From contig JAKTTT010000012.1 of NCBI GenBank assembly GCA_030581615.1, forward strand, positions 310,001 through 374,000: a DNA stretch of 64,000 nt, read 5' to 3'. Shown one piece after another: positions 39,663 through 49,900 of this stretch (positions are counted from its first letter, which is position 1; every line of letters begins with the position of its first letter). Made by a program: the position numbers and the translations under genes. The notes beneath the pieces were generated by a model. It was not told the origin of the DNA. It was given only the letters and a program-made list of their open reading frames with translations, and made no database searches. The stretch is from Alloascoidea africana (lineage: Eukaryota > Ascomycota > Alloascoideomycetes > Alloascoideales > Alloascoideaceae).

Positions 39663-41702
39663 TCATGAAGCGTGAGAATGCGAATCGTGTCTGCTTCTAA
39701 TCTCGGCCTCCGAGCCAAGATCGGACTCCAAGTCCGAATCCAAATCGCTCAAAGTCTCCAGTTCAACCTCCACAGTCACATTTTTAAGCCCACAAACGTC
39801 CTTGTAAAGCTTTTCTTTCACGTACTTTGAAATCCTTACCATGTCCTTCGCAGTAAGCACGTTTTCCCATGCTCCCTGGCCTGTAGCACCTCCCACTTCT
39901 CTGAGAGGAGGCCACGGCTGAATACAAAGAACAATGTTGGATATAATGTTGGGACCAGAGGCAAAAACGTTTAGATCTTTGACGCTTACACTGGCTACGC
40001 TTTTGGGAAGCAAGGACTTTTTCCCGTTCCTGTCTCTGCCATTAACCTCTCTGTAGGTCTCTTCCGCGCCTTCATCATGTGCAGATCTTCTCCCTCCAGT
40101 AGCCTCAAACAAACAATTGGAAACTGCCTGATATCTCTCATCTTCCTGGTCCAATGCCCTATCAGTAATCTCTTTGTACGAATTTCGGAGACCGTTAAAA
40201 CCGGCCTTTACAACAAGACCCGAGACGGCAAGACCTCCTAGCGAGTCCAACCAGAGTGCATTGAAAAAGTAGCTCGTGGAAATTGTCAGTAGCGCAACAA
40301 CGCCTGTCATGCCGTCCATTCGGTGGTGCCATGCGTTGGCAACGAGAATACCCGATCGGTGTAGTTTTCCCACTTTGAGTGTCTTGCGAAACAAAAGCTC
40401 CTTAACGACGATAGAGAGCAGCGCTATCCAGACTGCATTTATGTCAAGTAAAGAGTTGTCCTGATTATGATCGTGATGTCCATGCTCATGCTCATGATTG
40501 TGTCCGTGGTTGTGCTCGTGGTGGCCATGATCATGATCATGATCATGATGAGAGTGCGAATGGAAAACACTACCGACGGCGTTGACAAAGCTCTCTGGCA
40601 ATAATCCGCTTGAAAACATATTCAAAGCCGAAATCAGACTGTTGAGTCCGATACCAATACCCGCAAACAGTAACCCTCCAGAAACAATGAACGCGCCTAT
40701 ACACTCAACTTTGCCATATCCAAAGGGGTAGAACCTAGATTTTGACCTGTTCTGTCCTTCACGTTCATCGCCATTGTTCTCCGAAAAAGACGTCTCTTTT
40801 AAGGCATTGGACGAAATGTAAACTGTACAAAGAGTGAGAATGTCCGAGAAGCAATCGGAAATGGTGTGAATTGAGTCCGCTATTAACACTTTGGAGTGGA
40901 ACCAAATACCACCTAATCCCTTCACCAGCGATAAAACGATGTTTGTCGTGAGTCCCAGCCATGCAATATTCCGGACCGACCTGTTACGTGTCAATTCTCT
41001 CACCAGGTTTGGATCTCTTGAAGCATGGCTGTGATTGTGACCATGTCCGTGACTGTGGAAATCAGCACGTGTGAAATCAGAATGCGAATGGGTGTGCGAG
41101 TGTAATTGTGTGTTGACACCGGTGCTAGTACTGCTAGATTCGCCGGTGGAGATTTCAGCTTTACTTTTGGAAGACTCGTCAGAAGAGGGTGCTGTGGTTG
41201 AAAATTTTCGAGAACGGGCTTTACGGCTCATGGCGTTGGAGATTGTGTTGGTGGGAGTGGGAGTGGTAAAGGTGATTGGGGACATCGTGATACAGTTTTT
41301 CAGTCCAGCCTCCGAGGTCGCTGTTCTGGAGCAAGTGTGATAAGCAAAAACATGAGCCCTCAGCATAAGACAGCTCGATTTGTTCCAAAAAACATTTACC
41401 CTGGCCATCTTTGAGAATGTTTTAGGCCTTGCTATCATGCCACAGCTGCCTGAGGGTATTCCTGGCCTTGGTTGTAAGCGTTTTGGGTCTGTCGTAGACA
41501 TAGACCTTATACTTATGCCTGGGGCATTTCGACTTGACTCTCCTAGCTCTGTTCCTAGATCACTGTACGGGTTGAAGAATTCTTCCCGGGTACTATTCGT
41601 GAAGTGAGAGGTGTTGGTTATAGGCAAGAGCTCGAACAGCCTCGCTGGGTTCTTGCGCCTTAGTTTCGGCCGTAATCGGACTATACAGGTGGACACTTTC
41701 AT
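39663..41702 (-). CDS. Mitochondrial cation diffusion facilitator (MMT1/MMT2-like)
   Basis: 679 residues. The N-terminus MKVSTCIVRLRPKLRRK is strongly basic, as in a mitochondrial presequence. The CDF membrane domain begins near 240 (NIAWLGLTTNIVLSLVKGLG) and contains the metal-site helix ADSIHTISDCFSD and RFYPFGYGKVECIGAFIVSG, the Mmt-type motif, then HHRMDGMTGVVALL with the second metal site (H-x-x-x-D). Mmt1/2 export iron from mitochondria. Two His-rich regions are unusual: one before the first helix (HSHTHSHS..., HGHGHNHSH) and one of about 35 residues between helices (HSHHDHDHDHGHHEHNHGH), typical of zinc CDFs. A C-terminal acidic tail ends in HDSHSHAS. It is longer than S. cerevisiae Mmt1 (510), mainly at both ends and in the His loop. 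Confidence 0.85.
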   Translation of the reverse strand: MKVSTCIVRLRPKLRRKNPARLFELLPITNTSHFTNSTREEFFNPYSDLGTELGESSRNAPGISIRSMSTTDPKRLQPRPGIPSGSCGMIARPKTFSKMARVNVFWNKSSCLMLRAHVFAYHTCSRTATSEAGLKNCITMSPITFTTPTPTNTISNAMSRKARSRKFSTTAPSSDESSKSKAEISTGESSSTSTGVNTQLHSHTHSHSDFTRADFHSHGHGHNHSHASRDPNLVRELTRNRSVRNIAWLGLTTNIVLSLVKGLGGIWFHSKVLIADSIHTISDCFSDILTLCTVYISSNALKETSFSENNGDEREGQNRSKSRFYPFGYGKVECIGAFIVSGGLLFAGIGIGLNSLISALNMFSSGLLPESFVNAVGSVFHSHSHHDHDHDHGHHEHNHGHNHEHEHGHHDHNQDNSLLDINAVWIALLSIVVKELLFRKTLKVGKLHRSGILVANAWHHRMDGMTGVVALLTISTSYFFNALWLDSLGGLAVSGLVVKAGFNGLRNSYKEITDRALDQEDERYQAVSNCLFEATGGRRSAHDEGAEETYREVNGRDRNGKKSLLPKSVASVSVKDLNVFASGPNIISNIVLCIQPWPPLREVGGATGQGAWENVLTAKDMVRISKYVKEKLYKDVCGLKNVTVEVELETLSDLDSDLESDLGSEAEIRSRHDSHSHAS

Positions 41703-43296
41703 CTTGACTCTTTCCCTTACCGAGTTTAGACAAACCAGTCAAGGGCGAAGAACCAGACGGTATTTGTAAGTCGTTGAGGGACACTGATGGGTTAGGCTTG
41801 GGGTAGTAGGTTTAGGCAGGGCAAATAGGTTATGAGCATACCCAAAACAGAAAAAGGAAAAAAATAGAGAAAGGTGATCTGACTTTTTCCTTCCTTCGTC
41901 ACTTCCTTGTTTAAGCTTGCAAATCTGGTAGATGGACCAACTAACTAAACAAATTCCGGTACGTAATAAAGTAGAGAATTTGGGAGCACGAGAGAAGAAG
42001 AGAGAGAAAGAAAGAGATTAGGCGAGAATTAAATATTATCCGAAAAGAAATTGTATTACCGACTCGCTTTATAGTGATCTGCTGTAATTTCTTTCCCTGT
42101 TCGTTCGCTATGTTCTGATAGTTACAGTTGTAGTTTTTTTTGTCTCAGATATCATCTTTTTTCTTGTTTTTTTTCCTTGTCTGTGCTCATCTCCTGTTCT
42201 TGTTATGGTCATCACATCCCAGTTTGGTTTGACCTGGTGAGGGATGGGCGTGCGTGGGGAGATTTAGACAGCGATAACAGGAGAGTGCCAAACACACACA
42301 AAAACAGGAATGAAAAATATTTCATCATCATCCTATACGCTTACTCTCAAAAAGAGCTCTCATATGGGTGATGAGCAGAAGGAAAAAAGTTACAAGAACG
42401 CACTGATATTGGGGTGCTCAGAATGGAAATAAGCATCGTGGTTTCTGGAGAAGAACGCTGGTGAAAAACGAAAGGGCACGCATTTGTCATAGTGCTTCCA
42501 AACCCCTCGTTTTCAAGTTGAATTGAACTGAGATTCATGGCTGAAGGAATAAAAGCTTCAAGAGACTTTATTTTCTTTTTGGTATGAGCAATGAGACTGG
42601 CGAGGAAGATGAGTTCAGGGTCTAGCGATTCTGAGTCTATTGGTGTACCTGCCAAAACCCTGATGCATGGGAACGAAGATGAGGGATAAGGGTAGATGAT
42701 GAGCTCATTTCAGGATATGGCGTTGATTATTTCAAACAAAAAGAGAGTGCTCAATCGTGTGAAGGTAAAGAAGGCGAGAAGTCATGCTATATACAAGCGC
42801 ACAGGTCTTTTTGAACTCGGAATTGTCATTACCTCGGACTCTTTCAAACAGTCTAACTCCCATTCTTTGAACAACAAAGAATACTGGACGTTTTGCAAAT
42901 GGAAGGTTCCCGAGTCGGGCAATTCAGGTAATGAACAAGAGCGCCGAGCCAGGACAGGTGCAGCCTGATAAAAGCATATTCAGCCTAACGGCATAACCGG
43001 CATCCTTCGATAAATGCTTTCTTGCTCCCAGTATCCAGGATTTGATGACTTGGGAATTGAAAGATTTGTGTAAAATTGAAATGCCAATTGTGCGTGTTGG
43101 GCGGCTAAACGTTGATCTGAACTCACTCGGAACTAAACTTTGCTATGCTTTCCTCATCAAAAGTGCTATCGCTTTAATCTTTTGACTCATCAATTCTCTC
43201 ATTTAGAAGTATAAAAGACGGTTCACCAGTTCTTAGTTTCTGTTAATCTTCATCAGTAAAGCAAAGTAAAGCAGAAACAGAAAGCATTCAGTCAAA
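41703..43296. other. Intergenic with coding-like traces on both strands
   Basis: About 1.6 kb. On the minus strand 42347-42690 is open for about 115 codons with protein-like sequence (ELIFLASLIAHTKKKIKSLE) but no ATG at its start. On the plus strand an ATG at 42696 opens 90 codons (RVLNRVKVKKARSHAIYKRT). A further minus stretch at about 42790-42970 (VQYSLLFKEWELDCLKESE) could be an upstream exon of the first. I found no clean introns joining them and recognise none. TGACTCA at 43183-43189 lies 108 bases upstream of the acetyltransferase start. Confidence 0.35.
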
Positions 43297-43782
43297 ATGA
43301 GCACCGCTACAGTTGTTATCCGTCCAATCGAACCCAAAGATAAGGAAGAATGGGTCCATTTCTGGGCCGGTCCTGGTGGATATTTGGATTTCTATAATTC
43401 CCAGGCCCTAGTCTCATCAGAGGTAACAGAGACTACATTTGCCCGTTTCTTTGACGAAAACGAACCGGTATGGGCCGCGGTTGCAGTCTCCCCAGACACA
43501 AACAAGGTAGTTGGGTTTGTAACATTCCTCCAACATCGCTCAACCTGGAGCATCGAAGACGAAATTTACCTAAGCGATCTCTATGTATCGCCCGATGTAA
43601 GATTGGGAGGAATCGGTCGCAAGTTGATTGAATACGTCTACGATTTTGGCCGCAAAAGAGGAAACGTGGGGAAAGTCTACTGGAAGACCCAGACCCATAA
43701 CCATAGAGCTCAATTGCTCTACACCAAAGTTGGCGTTTTTGATGGGTTTGTCACTTACAAGAACCCTGGGGATCATTTGTAA
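43297..43782 (+). CDS. GNAT N-acetyltransferase, HPA2/HPA3-like
   Basis: 161 residues. The GNAT fold is clear: beta-4 and the acetyl-CoA loop DLYVSPDVRLGGIGRKLIEY (consensus R-x-x-G-x-G/A, here RLGGIG), then YDFGRKRGNVGKVYWKTQTHNHRAQLLYTKVG, which matches the family-specific W-x-T-Q-x-x-N/H-x-x-A-x-x-L-Y of yeast Hpa2/Hpa3. In S. cerevisiae Hpa3 acetylates D-amino acids and polyamines, and Hpa2 acts on histones and polyamines in vitro. A Gcn4-type TGACTCA site lies 108 bases upstream. No targeting signal. Confidence 0.87.
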   Translation: MSTATVVIRPIEPKDKEEWVHFWAGPGGYLDFYNSQALVSSEVTETTFARFFDENEPVWAAVAVSPDTNKVVGFVTFLQHRSTWSIEDEIYLSDLYVSPDVRLGGIGRKLIEYVYDFGRKRGNVGKVYWKTQTHNHRAQLLYTKVGVFDGFVTYKNPGDHL

Positions 43783-43899
43783 GATGTCAATGCAAACGAT
43801 GTGTTGAGCTACTACCGATATAGAAAATGCTATATACATGTCAAAAATAAGAGGAAAAAGTAGCCAAATTCAATAAATGATTCCATGTTCCTCTAATTC

Positions 43900-44975
43900 T
43901 CAATCTTTCTTTCCCAATGCTACAAAGTACATTTCTTTCGATTCTGATCGGGATGATTCTGGTTTTACCCTTAAAACCCGTTCAAAATGCTCTTTCAAAG
44001 TAGTCTCTAAATTCTGGTCTTCCCTGCCTGTGTAAAACTTGCAAACAAACTTTCCCTGTTGTGGCTTTAACAATTCTAGTGCTAGAACTAAGGCAGCATC
44101 ACAAAGGTCCTATAGAATACCCGGGTTTATCTATTAGCCACTCACGCAGTATTAGTAGTTCAGAAATGAGCAATACTTACCATGCTTTTCAAATGGTCCC
44201 TAATTGGTATCCCCGTAGTGTTTGCCAACCTATTACAGTTCATTTAGAAAGTGCACTTTCATACTTTCAATGGCAATAAAAATTCGTACATATCACTTAT
44301 GACAAGATCCAAAGGATATCGAGTTGTGTCTAGATTGCTCGTATCGTCATTACTCCGGATTAAACTGCCGTTTTCGGACATGAATTCTTTACTGGTGGCT
44401 GAAGTAGATAATCCCTCAATCATCAAAGGCTGTCCCAGCGGCGTATTGAAAAATTGCTTAATTTTAGTGTGGGTATCTATTGAGAGAATATCGCCAACCA
44501 AGGCAGAGGCTCCTAGCGGAGGAGAAGCACGGAGGATATCAACCCCCAGAATTCGTCCGTTTGGCCTCGTCAGCTCAACAGCAACTTGAGTCCATGCCCC
44601 TGGTGCAAATCCCTTACCCTAGTTAGCAATTCGCTCAAGTGAATTGGCGAGGATTAAGCTCCATTTCCAAAGCTTGCAACCAAAACCGAATAACAGGTAA
44701 CATACGAGATCCAACACATTCATTCCTTTTCTCAACAACTTGTACTTTTCATTCAACTGGATCAGCTTAAATGCGGCCCTGGACCTGTAATTCAAACTTT
44801 TGGCGTCTCTGGAGTACTGGTCATGATGAGATCTGTCTATCCAGCGAGAAGATGATCCACTTTTCCTCTTCTTTTGCTTCTGTGAGCTCATATTCCGCCG
44901 TGACACTACAAGCTTCTCGATCTCATTGCTACATCTACCGCTCCACAGTGGAAAACGAGCCCCAGATCTTAACAT
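43900..44975 (-). CDS. MRM2: Mitochondrial 21S rRNA 2'-O-ribose methyltransferase, four exons
   Basis: Exons on the minus strand: 44706-44975, 44290-44618, 44181-44229 and 43900-44109 (285 residues, frame kept). Introns: GTATGT...GCTAAC...TAG (or six bases on, AAG); GTACGA...TTCTAAA...TAG; GTAAGT...TACTAAT...TAG. The FtsJ/RrmJ fold shows RSRAAFKLIQLNEKY (catalytic Lys), NVLDL-G..FAPGAWTQVA (SAM loop), ILGVDILRASPP, LVISDM (catalytic Asp), FVCKFYTG (Lys) and SSRSESKEMYFVAL (Glu), so the K-D-K-E tetrad is complete. The N-terminus MLRSGARFPLWSGR is a mitochondrial presequence. The second intron is the least certain; it shortens the loop after SDM to bacterial RrmJ length. The enzyme methylates a uridine of the large mitochondrial rRNA. 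Confidence 0.85.
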
Positions 44976-45722
44976 TAATCTATCAATGGTTTGACAAATT
45001 GGGTGGACCTGATTTAGGCTCACATGCGAATGGCTGTTACCCGGAACCGACTCATCTAGTCAGACCCTGGTGTCGTCCCCCAAATTTTTCAGATCAGTTC
45101 GGTTGCCAGGCTGGTTTCTTTTCTTGGTGGATTTAAGCTTGCATGTCTTTCGATGCGTTATAGGAGTATAGACCTATTTATCCAGACGTAGCGGACCTTG
45201 TTTGTGTTGAAATGAGAACATGGTCCAGGAAAGGATCAAAACGGCACCTCCCTCGTCCCAATCACGTTCACATAGACCTTCCTCCTAGGCTTCGAAAGAA
45301 TCGGGTTCGGGGCAAAGGAAACTGCACCCATATGGCCCTGTGCCTGTGCAATTAAAACTCCGGCGAGGGCTGGGATATGTGTACCGTCCTATAACATATT
45401 CCGGATTTAAATGCGTTAAGGCGAGTTTTTCCGAGCTCCGCTGGAGAAAGATGCCAGGAGCCCTTGCTGCTGCAACGCTATTGAGTATCCAGTCTAATTC
45501 TAATACACTCTGGGTTCTATCCTCTTTCCTCTTTGGACTACAACTGTTCCTTGCTTCCTCGTCTTCTGTTTTCCACCCCCAGACTTTATAATATATACCC
45601 CGGGTTGTTTCTGGTTCATACGCTTCTACCAAAACACCTTTGTTTCTGTTTCATTTCGGTTTTGTACCACCACTCATCTAGAGCGTTCAGCCGTTTAGAA
45701 TATCGGCGACAACCATCTTAGA
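44976..45722. other. Divergent promoter MRM2 / PCL6/7-like cyclin
   Basis: About 750 bases. TTACCCG (Reb1-type) at 45037-45043 lies 62 bases upstream of the MRM2 ATG. Open stretches on both strands at 45285-45632 lack ATG starts. TTATAATATATACC near 45587-45600 is a TATA-like element for the cyclin gene. Confidence 0.5.
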
Positions 45723-46865
45723 ATGCCCATACAGGCTTCAGAAGCTGACCCCGCCAAGGAGATCGAGCAGCCATGTATAACGCTGGATATCCTAGAGACA
45801 CAAGACACAATCTCGATAGCGGAAATTGACCCTTTGTCCGCGCTTCTCATCTTCTCTCAGGCGCTCACAAATCTGTTGGCTTACCGTGACGCTCTTCGTT
45901 CACACGAGCCTGGTCAAAACTGTAAACGACCATCTTCTTCTTCACTAAAAGAAAAACACTGCCATTCCCCCGCCAGCGATGACGATGATGACGAGCGTCG
46001 GCGCAGTACTAAGCTGCCGAAGCATTCACCTACTGACCAAGCATGTTCTCAACAGCACGGGAACGGTGGTCAACAGCATGCCAGCGGTTCTCCTCCTCCT
46101 CCTGTCTCACACTGGCAGAGCCACGGAGCCGATGAATCGGCCTGCATGCCTACTTCTGGTTTGGAGTCCGAAACGACTTTTCCAGACCAAGTTATGGCTG
46201 AGCAAACACAAATTGCGGATGACAGCAGTAACAACAACGCTCATTCTCAGCATCGCTCTCCCTCTATATCGCCCGATACCTCAGATTCAGAATGCAACAA
46301 GAATCAAATAGCATCTTTGATGTCTGCTCTCGCACCGTCGCTGAAAGAAGCTCGTTTAATAGCTTCACTAATAACCCCGACGGTGGACAAAAACACAGAG
46401 ATGGAATCTAAAGGTATTATCACAGAAGATGAGCTCAAGAGGGCGGCGCTGGCAAAGCGATTCTCGCTCAAATCGATCCCAGAATTGTCCATATCTGCAT
46501 ACCTCCTTCGGATATTCAAGTACTGTCCTCTTTCAACGGCAGTCTATCTTGGAGCCTCTCTATACATCCACAGACTGTGTCTAACGCTACAAGTCCTGCC
46601 GCTTACAGAGTTCAACGTGCACCGACTGGCTATAGCTGCCTTGAGAGTGTGTTGCAAATTGGTGGAAGATCAGACCCATAGACAGCAATATTTTGCCAAA
46701 ATATGTGGCGTTTCGATGGCTGATCTACGAAGAGTAGAAGTCGCATTACTGTTTGCGTTGAACTTTGAGATACGGCTTGACCATGAGATGTTAGAGCAAC
46801 ACCTAAATCAAGCGCTGGATATTCACAAACAGACAAAACTACAAAGACAAAAAAAAAATATGTGA
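45723..46865 (+). CDS. Pho85-type cyclin, PCL6/PCL7-like (Pho80 family)
   Basis: 380 residues. Residues about 65-190 are a low-complexity Ser/His/Gln/Asp linker. The Pho80-type cyclin box occupies about 245-360: KRFSLKSIPELSISAYLLRI, YCPLSTAVYLGASLYIHRLC, FNVHRLAIAALRVCCKLVED, QYFAKICGVSMADLRRVEVA. This layout (SIPE-I-S-x-x-x-YL-x-R-I...NVHRL...GVS-x-x-x-L) is that of Pcl6/Pcl7/Pcl8/Pcl10 and Pho80, activating subunits of the CDK Pho85 in glycogen and phosphate control. The exact orthologue cannot be decided by eye. The C-terminus is Lys/Gln-rich. Confidence 0.85.
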   Translation: MPIQASEADPAKEIEQPCITLDILETQDTISIAEIDPLSALLIFSQALTNLLAYRDALRSHEPGQNCKRPSSSSLKEKHCHSPASDDDDDERRRSTKLPKHSPTDQACSQQHGNGGQQHASGSPPPPVSHWQSHGADESACMPTSGLESETTFPDQVMAEQTQIADDSSNNNAHSQHRSPSISPDTSDSECNKNQIASLMSALAPSLKEARLIASLITPTVDKNTEMESKGIITEDELKRAALAKRFSLKSIPELSISAYLLRIFKYCPLSTAVYLGASLYIHRLCLTLQVLPLTEFNVHRLAIAALRVCCKLVEDQTHRQQYFAKICGVSMADLRRVEVALLFALNFEIRLDHEMLEQHLNQALDIHKQTKLQRQKKNM

Positions 46866-49800
46866 ACGGGAAAAATAATCTTGTAAATTTAACTATTTAA
46901 TAACGATGATGTTACGTTGCTTAATGAGATAAAAACAAATAAATGTAGCTAGGCCTTCAATCTCTCTTAGCAGTGGTAGACGTTAGACAAAAAATTGTAA
47001 ATTATATATCAAAAAGAAGGGCTTTTTTATTCTGTTATTCATTTTCTGCTTCCCTATACTTATGCAATAAGAGAGAAAAAACAGCTGCTTTGTTTTTTGT
47101 TTTTGCTTAAGCAAAATATCACCAAAAACTGAGCAATTAGATGAACAAAGGTGTAGAGAGAAAGCCACTTTTGGAAAGTCAAAGTGAGACGTAATCGCCA
47201 AACTGTTTCACTGATAATACTAGTCTAAAGTTATTGGTTATTGGTGCCCATTTCAACTGTTGTGCAGCCTGTCAAGCCTAAAAAACAATGCAAGGGATAA
47301 ACATTCCAATTAGAACAACTTTGCCCTCTGATGTGACTTCAGTTATCCGTTCCACCAGGCTTTTGTTCTGGTTCTCGTTAGTCAGTGGTATCTGCAAAGC
47401 TTCAAGAAAAGGAAAACATAAAATTTCGTTGTTCAAGTCCTCAAAGGAGTGTATCAATCAGCAAACATGTGTACACAACAATTAGGAGGGATTTCAAAAT
47501 GTAATAAGCATGCCTTATGCTTTTTTGCCTAGTTAGATCGATTAATAACAAAATTTCGGTGGATCCTTTTCAGTGGAAGGACCTACTAAGCGTGTACAAT
47601 AGAACCATTGCCCAAAGATTCTGGGATGATTTTGGGTATTATTTGAACCAAAGTAAGTAAAAAGCCATAAAAGGTTTCAAGCTGTGATGTTTGGGAATAG
47701 TTTAGAGCCTTTTACAAACTCGGATTCGAGATCGGAGATGCAATACATAATCTATGAAATTTTTGACTTCCCACAACGTGCTTTTAGATTAGAAGATGTC
47801 AGCATGCGAAGAGCAACAAAGAAAACTCAACTTATTTGCCTGTTAATAATCTAAGAGATACCGTTCATGCAATAAACTCACTGATAAATTCTTGTCCAAT
47901 TACTTGAAGAGACAATGAAATGATGATGATAGATAGTCTAGGCTCCAGATCTGTTGTGGGAAGTTCTGGCTTGGAAGCTGATAGAGTACTGAGCAAGAAT
48001 TGGACAACTTTAAGCTTGATAGGGTTAAAAGAGATGATAATAGTCATTAGTTTTCCAGGTCCCTTTGCTAATTTTTTCAGGAGATCTCAACATCCCTAGC
48101 CAAACTCGTTTTGATAGGAAATGACACTACACAGCTTTACTAGCGAAAAAATAGGGGTTACAATGTTTAATTATTGCAGAAAACTCAGAGATAACAGATT
48201 CTAAAGCAAAATAGAGTCCATTTAATACTGTTTCTATTGATGCCTAGTTTTTTTTATTAGATAAATCTTGGCAAATTGTTCGAGTAACGTTCCCAAAAAA
48301 GCCTGAGACAAAAAATTGATTGTTAGAAATCTCTACTGATCGCCAACCTGAGATTGGTCGCAAGGATTAATGTACCACAATGAACTGACAGACCTTCTAA
48401 TCGCTTTTACCTCAGCGGAAATGTCAGAAGTGGTAAACTATTCCCACAAATAAAAAAGAAATTCTACTCCACAAACAGTTACAGAGGCTACTAAACTCGT
48501 TTACAAGCTAATGGCTAGAGCGTATAGTAAAAGTTTAGCTTCTCCAAAACTAATAGCTTGACAGGCACCGAAATGCTTTTTTGGTGAGGCTATACTCTAC
48601 ACGCTGTAGTATTTCTTATCAATCCAAACACTTCTGTTCCTTTAACTCGTAGTAAATCTACGATCTAACAGACAATCACAATCCTTTGTAGGGCCTTTAA
48701 TATAGATGGAATATACAAAGTTAAACCATCTTCAGAATCCGTGTTAATCAATAACTCAGCCGTTTATTAAATTTTGTCTGCGGTAATTTATCGGACTGTG
48801 TATACTGATTATTCAATTTGCCCAGTTCGTTCTCCTAAGAACTATCTAACTGGATCTCCTCAGGGTAGGGCCTAAAATTTTATTCATCCTCTTACAAGCT
48901 ATATGACCGAAAAGACAAAGGTCTTTGATCTTGGAGTATTCCCGTATCAGTTTCGAACTTCATTTTTCAACTTCCGCTTCACCGGTTTTACACTACAGAA
49001 ACTCCTACTATACTTTCGCAAAATAATTAGTCAAAATTCAGTATTAAAACAAAATAGCTTCTAGCCCACTCTTCCCAGTTGAGCTTAAAAACTGGCTTTA
49101 GAGTTGGAAGCATCAACCACACAACAAGGCCAGAGCTGCCGTCTAGCGAGATGTCTGATCTAGATCCAGGTGGCATTTTCTCAAATTGTATCGGGAGAAA
49201 GGCGTGTTGGATTCGTATTCTTTATTTGGACCATGCCCTGGATTGTAACTGTACGTGATTACAAGATTGAAAAAGCCTACGGAGCACATGGGTCAAAAAT
49301 TATCACTTTGTGATCATTTCATTGTTAGACCAATTGCCATTGAGAAATGCAACTTCATACTTTTTTTTAACTGCCTTCCTAATAGTCTTTCTACATTTTG
49401 AGAAAAGGCAGACGGCTCTAATTGGTTTCATGTCTGTTTCACGAACAAACTTTAGTCGCAGAAACATGTCCAGTATGTGCCTTGGCAAAGAAAGAAGAAG
49501 ATACATTTCAAACTTGACAACAAGTTTCTCATGTCAGGGAGCATATGGGCATTTGGCGCTTAGCCTTGGCAATTAACTTGTTACATCTGCCACAATTGTC
49601 TGGCAATTCAGAACCAAGAGGATGCGTTACCCGGCGCACACACGGGCGGGTAACGCGCATTTGCTGTTTTTCGCCCGATGACATCATCTGCATCCCTCCA
49701 TCCGCCAAATCTGAAAGGTCCGCAGATTTTGGCTTTTTGGCCTCTCACCGACTAAGCGAGACCAGCACACTTTTTTTTCCCCCGTTCCCTGCCTTTACGT

Positions 49801-49900
49801 CCTTCCTTCCTTCCTTCCTTCCTTTGTCTTTTACCTCTTAACGCCTGTACACTATTTTGGACTACGCTCTTTTTTCTTCTTCACCAAATCAAACAGAATC
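46866..49900. other. Gene-poor 3-kb region with a weak spliced-gene-like trace
   Basis: AT-rich. An ATG at 47288 opens 65 codons without a known domain. Separately, 47467-47850 can be read as three segments (SVDPFQWKDLLSVYNRTIAQ and KPFTNSDSRSEMQYIIYEIF among them), bounded by GTAATA/CCTAG and GTAAGT/TTTAG sequences, but neither putative intron has a branch-point motif. Arms TTGTCCAATT (47892-47901) and its inverse (47998-48007) form an inverted repeat. From 48100 to 49300 nothing is seen. A (CCTT)n run lies at about 49800-49824 in the REG-like promoter. Confidence 0.4.
49624..49656. promoter_or_regulatory. Inverted pair of Reb1-type sites upstream of the REG-like gene
   Basis: GCGTTACCCG (49624-49633) is followed after 13 bases by its exact inverse CGGGTAACGC (49647-49656). 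Each arm contains the Reb1 core TTACCCG. They lie about 245-275 bases upstream of the ATG at 49901. Reb1 is a general regulatory factor that keeps promoters free of nucleosomes in Saccharomycotina; binding here is inferred. Confidence 0.6.

Noticed and set aside
45285-45632. 115-codon minus ORF between MRM2 and the cyclin
   Set aside because: It lacks an ATG at its start, lies in a promoter with TATA-like and Reb1-like motifs, and shows no domain.
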